Positions 7,661 to 16,258 are shown, counted from the first letter of the stretch. The stretch: 37,447 nucleotides of DNA from Acidimicrobiia bacterium (GCA_029210695.1 JARGFH010000037.1:1-37447); one strand, 5' to 3'. The notes: a model not told the origin generated them from the sequence alone. A program made the numbers and translations.

Positions 7661-9859
7661 GTGGACTGGAGCGACAACGAAGAACTCCAAGCCATCTTCC
7701 GCGAGGAGGTGGCCGACCGAGCTCGAAATCTCATCGAAGGCGGGAAATCCCTCGGCGGGGGAACGCTCGACTTAGACGCGCTCCAGGCTCTGTCACGCGA
7801 CGGCCACACCATCAAAGGCAACGCATTGGTCATGGGGTTTCCGACCATCGCCGACGCCGGCAAGCTCCTCGAGTTCACATGGAAAGAACTCCGCGATGGG
7901 CAGCGAGAGCCAGACGGGGAACTCGGCGAGTTGCTATCCAGGGTTGCTTCCCACCTGTTGCCGACCGTTGACATCGAAGGCCGCGACGAGCCGCGCGAGC
8001 TACTGGCGGCCCTGACTGCACTTCGAGCTCATCTCGGCAATGGCGGCGGTGACGCTCCGTCCGGTGGCCCGAAGCCGGGCAACAGCCGGCCCGGCACCTC
8101 ACCGGGGCTCGCCGGAGAACCCTCAGAACCTCCGCCGCCCCGAGGAGGGCCGGCGTCGTTCCAGCCGCGGCCGGACATCGAGGTACGGGCACGACACGAT
8201 GTCGAGGAAGCCGAAGGGCGCGCCTCTGTTGATCTCGGCGGATTGCTGTCGACAATCGAGGGGCGGATCATCGGCGAAGCCACCCGGGTCGATTCTGCGA
8301 AGTTGTACCAATTGATCAACCGCTCTGTCGAGGTGAAACTCGATATGGAGGCCCTCGCCCGAGGTTTGCAGGGTCTTCGTCTGGCTGTGGCGGCCGGGCC
8401 CGGCGAGATCGCAGCCCTGGCGTCCACCTGGGAGAACTCGGTGGCCAGGGTCGAGCAGTCGCTCGATGAGCTCCAGTCGCAGGCCTTGGACCTGGCGACG
8501 GTGCCCCTTCGAGAGGTCACGGATACCTTCCCGCAACTCGCCAACTACCTCGGTAGGCGAACCGGCAAGGAGTTGCGGTTTGAATTGGTGGGCGACGATG
8601 TCGAGGTTGATCGCCAGATCGTCGACGCTCTTCGAGAACCGCTCCGGCATTTGCTGGTCAACGCCATCGATCATGGAATCGAGATGCCGCGCGAGCGGGC
8701 CGCAGCCGGGAAGACGACGATCGCCACGGTGTCGATTCGGGCGAGCGTCAAAGACCACAGACTCGTGGTCACAGTCGAGGATGACGGACGGGGCGTTGAC
8801 TGGGCTCGAGTCCGTGAAGTCGCTGAAGAGGAGTCCGAGGCCAACGCCGCGCTCTCGGACGCCGAAGTGGGTCGCCTGTTGTTTGCTGCCGGATTCTCAA
8901 CGCTCGCCGAGCGGTCCGATCTGAGTGGGGATGGCGTCGGACTGGCTTCCACCTCGGATATGGCGGCGGAGATGAATGGTGGCCTGCGTCTCGATACAAC
9001 TCCCGGCGGAGGAACGATCGTGACGCTAACCCTGCCGGCTTCTCTGGCATTGCAGGACGTACTACTTGTTCGATCCGACGGCCATCAGTGGGGAATCCCG
9101 CAGGTAGCGCTTCTCGCCACGTTCCCGATCTCCGTCGCAGAGATCCACCCGGGAGAGGACCGGATGGAACTCTGGTACGAAGGGCGTGCCCTGCCTCTGT
9201 CATCCTTTGCCTCCGCCGTCGGACTGCCGGAAACGGAGGAATTCAGCGACATCGTGGTGCTTGGGACCCGGCTCGGCCCGGTGGCGTTGACGGTTCCGCA
9301 GGTCGATGGAAGGCGCCAGGTAGCCGTGAAGGGTCTCGGCCCCGTCCTGGCCGGTTCGCCACATCTGGCCGGGGCGGCGTTGCTGGGCGGGGGCTCCGTC
9401 GTTGTGGTGGTCGACCCGGACCAGCTCAGCGAGCGTGTGCGCTCGGTCCCGCGTCCGGTCAAACACCGTCCGCGCGTGTTGGTCGTTGACGACTCGCGTG
9501 GTGTCCGCCAACTGATCGGTGCGGCACTGTCCGGGCAAGGTTTTGATGTCGTAGTTGCCTCGAATGCAGACGAAGCAGGGCGGGAACTCGCAGGATCAGA
9601 TTTCGATGCCCTGGTCGTCGACTATCAGATGCCGGGCTCCGACGGCATCGAGTTGATTGAACGCGTGCGGGTTGGCTCTCAATCGATGCCGGTGATCATG
9701 GTGTCGGCGGTCGCCACGCCCGACGACCAGGATCGAGCCTGGAAAGCCGGCGTAGACGCCTATCTCGACAAATTCGACCTCCGGAAGGGCGCCCTCGTGG
9801 ATACGCTGCGCAGCCTGCTGCAAATGCGGGGCGTCCCGTTCGAGGAACGATCCGCATGA
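7661..9859 (+). CDS. CheA-like hybrid histidine kinase with C-terminal receiver
   Basis: Domains in order: Hpt with phosphorylatable H49 (DGHTIKGNAL); a Pro/Gly-rich linker (about 125-180); a CheA-type dimerisation segment leading into ATLD...VPLREV; a HATPase domain (N-box N334 in HLLVNAIDHGIE, then VEDDGRGVD near 373 and GDGVGLAS near 425); a CheW-like domain (about 465-590); and a receiver with D654 in ALVVDYQMPG. The layout resembles ChpA/PixL/FrzE hybrid kinases. No CheY-binding P2 domain and no receptors, CheR, CheB or flagellar genes are in the window. The GTG start has GAGGTAG upstream. The stop overlaps the next gene (ATGA), so kinase and response regulator are coupled. Confidence 0.88.
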   Translation: MDWSDNEELQAIFREEVADRARNLIEGGKSLGGGTLDLDALQALSRDGHTIKGNALVMGFPTIADAGKLLEFTWKELRDGQREPDGELGELLSRVASHLLPTVDIEGRDEPRELLAALTALRAHLGNGGGDAPSGGPKPGNSRPGTSPGLAGEPSEPPPPRGGPASFQPRPDIEVRARHDVEEAEGRASVDLGGLLSTIEGRIIGEATRVDSAKLYQLINRSVEVKLDMEALARGLQGLRLAVAAGPGEIAALASTWENSVARVEQSLDELQSQALDLATVPLREVTDTFPQLANYLGRRTGKELRFELVGDDVEVDRQIVDALREPLRHLLVNAIDHGIEMPRERAAAGKTTIATVSIRASVKDHRLVVTVEDDGRGVDWARVREVAEEESEANAALSDAEVGRLLFAAGFSTLAERSDLSGDGVGLASTSDMAAEMNGGLRLDTTPGGGTIVTLTLPASLALQDVLLVRSDGHQWGIPQVALLATFPISVAEIHPGEDRMELWYEGRALPLSSFASAVGLPETEEFSDIVVLGTRLGPVALTVPQVDGRRQVAVKGLGPVLAGSPHLAGAALLGGGSVVVVVDPDQLSERVRSVPRPVKHRPRVLVVDDSRGVRQLIGAALSGQGFDVVVASNADEAGRELAGSDFDALVVDYQMPGSDGIELIERVRVGSQSMPVIMVSAVATPDDQDRAWKAGVDAYLDKFDLRKGALVDTLRSLLQMRGVPFEERSA

Positions 9860-10872
9860 AGATACTGATCGCCGACGACAGCCCGGTCATCCGTCATGCA
9901 GTTTCGGCCCTGCTGGCCAACAACGGCATCGAGACCGTGACGGCCGAAGACGGAATCGAAGCGATCCAGAAGTTCTACGCCGAACTGCCGGACCTGGTAC
10001 TCATGGACATCCAGATGCCGCGGATGACCGGATACGTTGCCTGCCGCCTGCTCAAGGAGGACTGGACCGTGGCAAATATCCCGGTCTTGATCCTCACGGC
10101 GCACGACTCGGCCGAGGATCGATACTGGAGCGCCAAGTCCGGTGCCGACGGGTACCTGACGAAGGAGACGCTGGGAGAGGATCTACTCAGCGCCATCCGT
10201 TCTGCCTACGCCAGCCGGGCGCTTTCGCAGTTGTCTGGGGAGCAACGCACGCCACTCAAGCTCGATGAGATGGACGTGCTCAGCCGCGTGACCCAGCTAC
10301 TCGACCGCAAGCTGTTCGAGACAACGATCGTCAACGACATCGTGACGATGGCCACCCGTGCCACGGATCTGGACTCCACCCTCGAGCAGACGATGTTCGT
10401 CATTCGTCGCTTCGTAACCTACGACCTGGCCGGCATCGCCGTCGTCGGCGACAGACTGCTGAAGCTACGGGCGGATTCTCCCGTCACTCGATCGAGCATT
10501 TTGCATTTCCGGCGATTGACCTCCGGTCACGTAGAGCAACTGGCGGCCATTCCCCTCAGCCCCGAGGAGTTGACGATCTCGTTCAGCGATACCGAGATGG
10601 TCACCGACGGCGAGGATGATGGAGGGCAGTGGCCGTCCTTCGCGGCCCTGGCGCTCCGCTCCCACGGTGAGACGGTGGGGGTCCTGGCGCTGGCTGCGAA
10701 GACCCCTGCCCGGTTCCCGCCCGAGGTTCTCAAGACGCTGCGTATGGTCGAACATCCCATCGCGGCGGTGCTGGACTCAGCCCGCAATCATCAACGCGTT
10801 CTTCAACAGGAGGCGCAGGCCAGCTTGTCGTCGCTGTATGAGACGAGATCTGACCGCCGGGCGCTATCCTGA
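9856..10872 (+). CDS. Response regulator with receiver and GAF domain
   Basis: The N-terminal receiver (about 1-120) has the acidic pair in IADDSP, phosphoacceptor D51 in LMDIQMPRMTG and a conserved Lys in GYLTKE. A helical connector (about 140-170) leads to a GAF-like domain (about 172-325: DLDSTLEQTMFVIRRF..., VGVLALAAKTP). No DNA-binding or catalytic output domain is visible, so the output is probably protein-protein or ligand-modulated. The start overlaps the CheA-like gene by 4 nt, making it the likely phosphotransfer partner. Confidence 0.85.
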   Translation: MKILIADDSPVIRHAVSALLANNGIETVTAEDGIEAIQKFYAELPDLVLMDIQMPRMTGYVACRLLKEDWTVANIPVLILTAHDSAEDRYWSAKSGADGYLTKETLGEDLLSAIRSAYASRALSQLSGEQRTPLKLDEMDVLSRVTQLLDRKLFETTIVNDIVTMATRATDLDSTLEQTMFVIRRFVTYDLAGIAVVGDRLLKLRADSPVTRSSILHFRRLTSGHVEQLAAIPLSPEELTISFSDTEMVTDGEDDGGQWPSFAALALRSHGETVGVLALAAKTPARFPPEVLKTLRMVEHPIAAVLDSARNHQRVLQQEAQASLSSLYETRSDRRALS

Positions 10873-10983
10873 TCGGGTGACTAGTCCTATTGTGAGTGGG
10901 GCGAACTGCCCTCAACCTACTGGATGACTCTGCCGAATCTACCGGAAGACGCTGGATTCGCCACGCCTGGAGGATGGTGAGCG

Positions 10984-11838
10984 ATGTTCGTGTGGTCGGT
11001 CATCCTGGGGGTGGTGGCGGTTATTGTGACTGCCATAGCGGCCTACGCCGTCTATTCAGCCAGACGTCGGGAGAAGGCGGCTCAGCTGGCCGCGGAACGG
11101 TCCGAACTGATCAAGAACGAGTTTGTGGCGATGGTTAGCCACGAGTTGCGGACACCGCTCACTTCCATTGCCGGGTTTGCATCGATGCTCCTGGAGTCGT
11201 GGGAGAACCTCCCCCCTTCGGAGGTGGCCGAGTTCCTGGGGATCATCAATTCACAGTCTGAACACCTCTCCGAATTGATAGAAGACGTACTCGTGATTCC
11301 CCGCATTGAAACGGGCCGTTTGTCGCTCGAGCTCGAGGACGTCGACCTCTCGGATCTGGCCCACCGGGTCAACGATTTCACCTTCCAGCCCGGTATGGGC
11401 AAGGAGGCCTCGGTGGCCATCCCCGGCGGAGTGCTGGTCCGCGCCGATGTGCGTCGGATGCAGCAGGTGCTGAGGAATCTGCTCGAAAACGCCAAGAAGT
11501 TCGGCGGCGATCAGATCCTCGTCGAGGGGGCGTTTCTCGGAGATCAGTACATGGTGGTGGTCTCAGACAACGGTTCCGGGGTCCCCGACGAGGAAGTGAG
11601 CCGGATCTTCGAGCAGTTCCAGCAAATCGCCGACGGAGATACGAGGATCGGAACGGGCACCGGCCTGGGCCTGCCCATCGCCAGAGAGCTGGCGAGGGCG
11701 ATGGGAGGCGACGTCTGGTACGAAAGCCGGTTTCCCATGGGCAGCCGCTTCTGCCTCACGATCCCGGTCGCCCCTGCTCCCGCCCCCTCTGCGGGGGGGG
11801 TCCCGAGCGAAACAGAGGTGTACGACAACAGGATTTGA
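10984..11838 (+). CDS. Single-span membrane sensor histidine kinase
   Basis: One N-terminal transmembrane helix (residues 4-24) without a sizeable outside domain, a short linker, HisKA with H53 in VSHELRTP, then HATPase_c (N-box NLLENAKKFGG, DNGSGVPDEEV, GTGTGLGLPIARELA). It follows the receiver-GAF gene by 111 bp and probably works with that system. GGAGG lies 10 nt upstream of the ATG, a long spacing. The C-terminal tail after the kinase fold (APAPAPSAGG...) contains a G8 run and is encoded by a hairpin resembling the palindromic repeat at 15279-15414; it is probably not part of the fold. Confidence 0.88.
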   Translation: MFVWSVILGVVAVIVTAIAAYAVYSARRREKAAQLAAERSELIKNEFVAMVSHELRTPLTSIAGFASMLLESWENLPPSEVAEFLGIINSQSEHLSELIEDVLVIPRIETGRLSLELEDVDLSDLAHRVNDFTFQPGMGKEASVAIPGGVLVRADVRRMQQVLRNLLENAKKFGGDQILVEGAFLGDQYMVVVSDNGSGVPDEEVSRIFEQFQQIADGDTRIGTGTGLGLPIARELARAMGGDVWYESRFPMGSRFCLTIPVAPAPAPSAGGVPSETEVYDNRI

Positions 11839-11905
11839 GGCTTACGCCGGCGTCCTGGTGGCTCGGGTTCTTACAGCCCTGTAGTTCGATGTCCCCGGTT
11901 TGAGG

Positions 11906-11911
11906 TACCAT
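11906..11911 (+). promoter_or_regulatory. Candidate -10 box of pcrA
   Basis: TACCAT lies 10 nt before the ATG, with no Shine-Dalgarno in between. It suggests a near-leaderless transcript. Confidence 0.35.
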
Positions 11912-11921
11912 CGCCGGACCG

Positions 11922-14900
11922 ATGGATTCAGCACGTCCGATCACCGACTCAGCACTGTTCGACGGCCTCAATCCTGCACAGCGCGAGGGTGTGGCGGCTA
12001 CCGACGGCCCCGTCCTCGTGGTGGCGGGGGCCGGATCGGGCAAGACCAGGGTGCTCACTTATCGAATCGCCCACCTGATCCGTGACCTCGGCGTGTCTCC
12101 GCACGCGATCCTGGCTATCACGTTCACCAACAAAGCTGCCGACGAAATGAAACAACGGGTAGCCAGCCTCGTCGGGGGCGTTGCCGGGTCGATGTGGGTG
12201 TCGACGTTTCACAGTGCCTGCGTGCGCATTCTGCGACGTGAAGCCCACCGCCTGGGCTACAAGTCCGCCTTCTCGATCTACGACGCCGCCGATTCGCTGC
12301 GCTTGATCACGATGTGTGTGTCGGATCTCGACCTCGATCCGAAGCGGTTTCCGCCCAGGAGTATTCGGGCGGCGATCTCGAACGCCAAGAACGAGATGAT
12401 CGACTTCGAGACCTACCGCAGCCAGGATTCGGGCTTCTACCACGAGCAAGTGGCAGACGTCTACCGCCTCTATCAGCAACGCCTCCTCGAGGCATCGGCG
12501 ATGGACTTCGACGATCTCCTGATGATCACCGTCGAGTTACTCGGGGCATTTCCCGACGTGCTCGAGCAGTACCAGCGCCGGTTCCAGTATGTCCTGGTCG
12601 ACGAGTACCAGGACACCAACCACGCCCAGTACATGCTGGTCAAGCTGCTGACGGATTCGCATCACAACCTCTGTGTGGTGGGTGATCAGGACCAGTGTCT
12701 TCCTCCCGGTACTTCAATCAAGACCACCTCCGGCCACAAGCCGATTGAGGAGGTCAATGTGGGTGACGAGGTAGTTGGGGTGGCCGGCGACGGCAATCTA
12801 CACCCCGGCCGCGTATCGCACGTTCAGCCCGGGACCTACTCGGGGCCCGTTTACCGCATCGACGCCGGGGACTCAACGCTGGTTGGAACACCTCATCACC
12901 TGGTACCGGCCCGACTGGACCTGCCGCAGGACTCCCATGTCGTCTATCTCATGTATCGAGGCGATCGCGGCTTCCGGCTCGGTCTCACGAAAGCTTTCCG
13001 GTCGAACTCTCGAGGCCTGGCAGACCTAGGAGTGACCGTCCGCAGCAATCAGGAGCACGCGGACAAGGTGTGGATTCTGAAGGTCTGCCCGTCAAGGGCC
13101 GAGGCCGCATACTGGGAATCGCGATTGTCTGCTGAGTACGGAATCTTGACCGCCCGTTTCCACGGCGTTGGTCGGAATCTCGATATGGATGAACCATGGT
13201 TGAAGCGTCTCTATGACGAGGTGGACACCGTCAGCGCCGCCAAGTTCCTCATGGAAGACTTCAACTTGCACGCCGAGTTTCCTCACTACCGGCCGCAGAA
13301 CGGGCAGAGGCGCCAGAGTGTCAATTTGACGATGTTTTCAGATCGGCGAACGGGCGTTGGGTACCACCGCGTCCAGTGGTCATCGAACCGGTCCGATATC
13401 GCCGATCGTTTGCGTGAGGCGGGGTTCAATGTGAGGCCGGGCAAGTTCCCCGGTACATTTCGCGTCGAGACTTCGCGCAAGAGCTATTCAAAGGCGCTCG
13501 AACTGGCGAAGGGGATGACGCTGGCTGCTGATCTCGAGATTCAAAGGCGAGCCTCAATAGGAGGGGACATGTACTCCTATACGCCGCTGGCTCACCTTCG
13601 AGCGGGGATGAGGGTTCTCGTTGAGGCCGATGGGCGTTTCGTCGAGCGAGCCGTGGAGCAAGTCGAGGTTGAGGAGTACTCCGGCCCGGTCTATGACCTG
13701 CAGGTTGACCCGGTTCATCATTACGTGGCGAACGGAGTTCTGGTTCACAACTCGATCTACAAGTTCCGAGGCGCCGATATCCGCAATATTCTCGAATTTG
13801 AGAAGGACTATCCGGATGCCCGGATAGTGGTGCTCGACCGCAACTACCGGTCGACCGAGATAATCCTCGAAGCCGCCAACGCGGTGATCGACAACAACCT
13901 GCACCGCAAGCCGAAACGGTTGTGGACCGACCTGGGCCGGGGAGAGCTGATCACCCGCTACGAGGCCCAGGACGAACACGACGAGGCCGCCTTCGTCGCC
14001 GATCAGATCGAACTGCTCGACGATCAGGGTTATCACCGCCGCGACATCGCCATCTTCTACCGCACGAACGCGCAGAGCCGGGTCCTCGAGGAGGTGTTCG
14101 TGCGGTACGGCATCCCCTACAACGTCGTCGGGGGAGTGAAGTTCTACGAGCGGCGTGAGGTTCGCGATGCGCTTGCCTACTTGCGGCTACTGGCCAACCG
14201 CACCGACGAGGTGGCGGCCAAGCGCGTGATCAACGTCCCGAAGCGGGGTATCGGACAATCGACGATTGCCCACATCGATCGGTTTACCCAGGATGGACGG
14301 ATCCCGTTCTACGACGGACTCCTTCGAATAGACGACATCGGGATGGTGGCGGCGCGTTCCGCGATCCGCGTGAAGGAGTTTGTCGGTCTAATTGATCGCC
14401 TCGAGGAGGCGGCGGCCGACGGTCCCCGGGCGGCAATCGACGCGGTGCTGGCGGAAACCGGCTACGTGGCCGAACTGGAAGCGGAGCGGTCGGTCGAGGC
14501 GCTCGGCCGGGTGGAGAATCTCCGGGAGCTTGCATCGGTGGCCGAGGAGTTCGAGGAGTCGATGGACGGCTCGATCATCGACGACGGACCGTGGGCGACG
14601 CTGGGTGGAATGCGGAAGCTCGAGTTGTTCCTCGAACAGGTGAGCCTGGTGACGGACATCGACGAACTCGACGACCAGGCCGAAGCGGTGACGCTGATGA
14701 CGCTGCATACGGCCAAGGGCCTCGAGTATCCGGTCATCTTCATCGTCGGCATGGAAGACGGGGTGTTTCCTCATTCACGTTCGCTCGGTGATCCCGAAGA
14801 ACTCGAAGAGGAGCGGCGTCTTTGCTACGTCGGCGTGACGAGAGCGGAGGAGAAGCTCTACGTGACGCACGCCTGGCAGCGGATGTTGTTCGGCAGTTCT

Positions 14901-15185
14901 AGTTTCAACGCCCCGAGCAGATTCTTGGGAGAGATCCCAGAAGATCTGGTGACCATGGCGCCGAAGCGAACCCGTCGGAGCCAGGAGATCGCTTCGCCTT
15001 CACCGGGCGCAACCGTTTCCGCCGACGAGATCGGCGTCGGCGATCGGGTGCTGCACGGCAAGTGGGGCGCCGGCGTGGTGGAGGAGATCACCGGCACCGG
15101 CGACCGGGCAGAAGCCTGGGTGGTCTTCGACGAGAGCGGCCGCAAACGGTTGCTGCTGGCATGGGCGCCTCTTTCCAAGGCATAG
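11922..15185 (+). CDS. pcrA: UvrD/PcrA ATP-dependent DNA helicase containing an intein
   Basis: A superfamily 1A 3'-5' helicase for repair and replication-transcription conflicts. Motifs: N-terminal Q motif (LNPAQREGV), Walker A AGAGSGKT, motif Ia TFTNKAADEMKQR, motif II DEYQDTN (D227, E228), motif III VGDQDQ/SIYKFRGA split by the intein, LDRNYRS (IV), TLMTLHTAKGLEYPVIF (V) and LCYVGVTRAEEKLY (VI). The C-terminal region ends in a Tudor-like segment (VGDRVLHGKWGAGVVEE), as in PcrA. The precursor is 1087 aa; removing 352 intein residues leaves 735 aa, a normal PcrA size. The stop codon lies within a perfect hairpin (15168-15198). Confidence 0.95.
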   Translation: MDSARPITDSALFDGLNPAQREGVAATDGPVLVVAGAGSGKTRVLTYRIAHLIRDLGVSPHAILAITFTNKAADEMKQRVASLVGGVAGSMWVSTFHSACVRILRREAHRLGYKSAFSIYDAADSLRLITMCVSDLDLDPKRFPPRSIRAAISNAKNEMIDFETYRSQDSGFYHEQVADVYRLYQQRLLEASAMDFDDLLMITVELLGAFPDVLEQYQRRFQYVLVDEYQDTNHAQYMLVKLLTDSHHNLCVVGDQDQCLPPGTSIKTTSGHKPIEEVNVGDEVVGVAGDGNLHPGRVSHVQPGTYSGPVYRIDAGDSTLVGTPHHLVPARLDLPQDSHVVYLMYRGDRGFRLGLTKAFRSNSRGLADLGVTVRSNQEHADKVWILKVCPSRAEAAYWESRLSAEYGILTARFHGVGRNLDMDEPWLKRLYDEVDTVSAAKFLMEDFNLHAEFPHYRPQNGQRRQSVNLTMFSDRRTGVGYHRVQWSSNRSDIADRLREAGFNVRPGKFPGTFRVETSRKSYSKALELAKGMTLAADLEIQRRASIGGDMYSYTPLAHLRAGMRVLVEADGRFVERAVEQVEVEEYSGPVYDLQVDPVHHYVANGVLVHNSIYKFRGADIRNILEFEKDYPDARIVVLDRNYRSTEIILEAANAVIDNNLHRKPKRLWTDLGRGELITRYEAQDEHDEAAFVADQIELLDDQGYHRRDIAIFYRTNAQSRVLEEVFVRYGIPYNVVGGVKFYERREVRDALAYLRLLANRTDEVAAKRVINVPKRGIGQSTIAHIDRFTQDGRIPFYDGLLRIDDIGMVAARSAIRVKEFVGLIDRLEEAAADGPRAAIDAVLAETGYVAELEAERSVEALGRVENLRELASVAEEFEESMDGSIIDDGPWATLGGMRKLELFLEQVSLVTDIDELDDQAEAVTLMTLHTAKGLEYPVIFIVGMEDGVFPHSRSLGDPEELEEERRLCYVGVTRAEEKLYVTHAWQRMLFGSSSFNAPSRFLGEIPEDLVTMAPKRTRRSQEIASPSPGATVSADEIGVGDRVLHGKWGAGVVEEITGTGDRAEAWVVFDESGRKRLLLAWAPLSKA
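12696..13751 (+). other. In-frame intein (352 aa) in helicase motif III
   Basis: The insert starts with Cys (CLPPGTSI, block A) directly after VVGDQDQ and ends in VLVHN, followed by Ser +1. Block B is GTPHHLV and block F is YSGPVYDLQV...HHYVANG, so the splicing residues (Cys1, block-B His, His-Asn end, Ser+1) are intact and splicing should work. The central part (about intein residues 75-280) has no recognisable LAGLIDADG motif. It holds VVYLMYRG...FRLGLTK and WILKVCPSRAEAAYWESRL, reminiscent of a GIY-YIG or other compact homing-nuclease domain, then a segment with regular polar strands. The insertion site is the highly conserved ATP-contacting DQDQ/SIY, a known hotspot in UvrD-like helicases. 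Confidence 0.93.
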
Positions 15186-15198
15186 CCTTGGAAAGAGG
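15168..15198 (+). terminator. Perfect 14-bp hairpin across the pcrA stop codon
   Basis: CCTCTTTCCAAGGC (15168-15181) and GCCTTGGAAAGAGG (15185-15198) are exact reverse complements around the loop ATA. The TAG stop (15183-15185) lies at the loop. There is no T-tract. Confidence 0.6.
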
Positions 15199-15278
15199 TT
15201 CGAGAAGGTCGGCCCCCCCGAAGGGGGGAAGGGACCCGTTGCGCAGCAGCGGGTAGGGGGGCAACCAGCAAGATCCGT

Positions 15279-15414
15279 CAAACCGCCCCCCTCCCCTCGA
15301 GGACTCGGGACTCCCCCCACTTCGTGGTGGGAGAATGGGATTGGGTTGTTGGGGTGGGTGAAGTCACTTTCCGCGTTTCTCCCCTGCGGAGCGGGGGAGA
15401 TGCTGAGTCTTCGA
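15279..15414. repeat. Palindromic repeat element, copy 1 (about 136 bp)
   Basis: Shared with copy 2 at 25038-25181. It begins CAAACC(G/T)...CCCCCCTCCCC and has a left hairpin (CTCGGGACTCCCCCCACTTC... pairing to GGTGGGAGAA). After a variable centre it has a right hairpin (GCGTTTCTCCC...GGAGCGGGGGAGA) and ends TGCTGAGTCTTCGA. Left and right arms are imperfect reverse complements of each other (AAGACTC...CTCCCCC on both), as in BIME or MITE-like elements. It encodes nothing. Just before it, 15199-15278 has GC-rich hairpins (CCCCCCCGAAGGGGGG). Confidence 0.75.
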
Positions 15415-15611
15415 ATCGGAGGGGGCGGACAGGTCGACTGGATTCGGATCTATCCGCATCTACCGATCTCACCCGTCGATCCCAGGTTGTGGAGGCGACA
15501 TACGGTCTGTCGGCATCGGACGTCAACGTCAGATCTCCAGCACTCACGCCAGTCCAACGATTGAGCCCCCGATTCTCAAGACAACCGTACGCGGTGAAAC
15601 CGCCCAGAGAT

Positions 15612-15638
15612 GGGGCGGGTCTCCCTTGAACCCGCCCC
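15612..15638. terminator. GGGGCGGGT hairpin
   Basis: A 9-bp stem GGGGCGGGT / ACCCGCCCC around CTCCCTTGA. It is of the same type as the hairpins at 15756-15783 and 16324-16353. Confidence 0.45.
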
Positions 15639-15755
15639 TTGACCTGCGCCGCTCTGCGTTGCGGGTTCGAGACCGGTGTAGGCGAGAGCATGAAGTGGAG
15701 AGCCTGCGGGCTCGACGAGTTGCCCGGTCGGAGAAAGGCAGGGGCACGCGGAGAA

Positions 15756-15783
15756 GGGGCGGGCTCCCCCTGGAACCCGCCCC
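15756..15783 (-). terminator. GGGGCGGG hairpin after the 65-codon frame
   Basis: GGGGCGGG pairs with CCCGCCCC. On the minus strand it follows the TAG of the weak frame 15800-15997 by about 16 nt, the same stop-to-hairpin spacing as after the secreted-protein gene at 16372. Confidence 0.45.
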
Positions 15784-15799
15784 TCGTGTCTGGCGCCGC

Positions 15800-15997
15800 C
15801 TAGTGGGTCAGCGGATGTCTCCAGCGGCGGTGGCCGGCTCGTTGGCGGTGCCGTTTGATGAGCCGGTGGAGCCTCGCTTCCAACCGTGGACCGAATCGGG
15901 TCAGTTTGAGTGGACTCCCTCTATCGCGGCGAAGATTCTCAGCCGCTTGCAGTCGGACCTCTTGTATTGCTCTTGCTCCCCGGTAATCGGGCAACAT
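15800..15997 (-). CDS. Doubtful 65-aa basic frame in the orphan unit
   Basis: An ATG frame preceded by GGGGGG encodes an Arg-rich product with no recognisable family. A 24-codon frame overlaps it out of phase. It is kept only because it lies between the orphan promoter (16226-16258) and a terminator-type hairpin on the same strand. A non-coding role of the transcript is equally likely. Confidence 0.15.
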   Translation of the reverse strand: MLPDYRGARAIQEVRLQAAENLRRDRGSPLKLTRFGPRLEARLHRLIKRHRQRAGHRRWRHPLTH

Positions 15998-16225
15998 ACG
16001 GACCCCCCTTCATCTTTCCCTTCTCTACTCCTATGTCGCAGTGTGCAGGATGCGCCTAACAAGCCGCTCACTAAACAAACGCTCGAGGCCGTCATGTTTA
16101 TGACAGGCTTCCATGGGTTCTCCCGAGGTGTTCCCGGGCGCCGGAGCCTGGAAGGGCGCCTAAATCTCCGGCCTTCCGGGTGTCGTTCGTTGTTTCGTCA
16201 TCTCGGCCCGATCTCTTCTTCCCCC

Positions 16226-16258
16226 TTAACACGTCTGAGCGATGTCCGACGGAGTACC
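16226..16258 (-). promoter_or_regulatory. Orphan copy of the sigma-cassette promoter motif
   Basis: On the minus strand: GGTACTCC (plus coordinates 16251-16258), 17 nt, CGTGTTAA (16226-16233). The spacing is identical to the promoters before all three sigma genes, and the -10 part equals that of cassette C. No sigma gene follows. It reads away from cassette A into the gene-poor stretch. Confidence 0.6.

Larger units (their letters stand above)
15415..16225. other. Gene-poor stretch downstream of an orphan sigma-type promoter
   Basis: No reading frame here looks convincingly coding in either strand; long open frames lack family features and codon structure. Visible content is two GGGGCGGG hairpins (15612-15638, 15756-15783), a GGCGCC hairpin (16137-16160) and short minus-strand frames, including a 12-codon ATG frame soon after the promoter at 16226-16258. 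It may be a decayed fourth cassette or a non-coding transcript. Confidence 0.4.

Noticed and set aside
7573-7971. Overlapping plus-strand frame across the CheA-like gene start
   Set aside because: A shadow frame; the CheA-like frame has the Hpt motif and a Shine-Dalgarno.
13672-13685. GGAGTACTCC inside the intein as another sigma promoter
   Set aside because: It is a coding sequence and no TTAA box lies at the required distance.
15660-15695. tRNA-like T-arm (GCGGGTTCGAGACCGG)
   Set aside because: The flanks do not form a T-stem, acceptor stem or cloverleaf, and no 3' CCA or matching 5' half is present.
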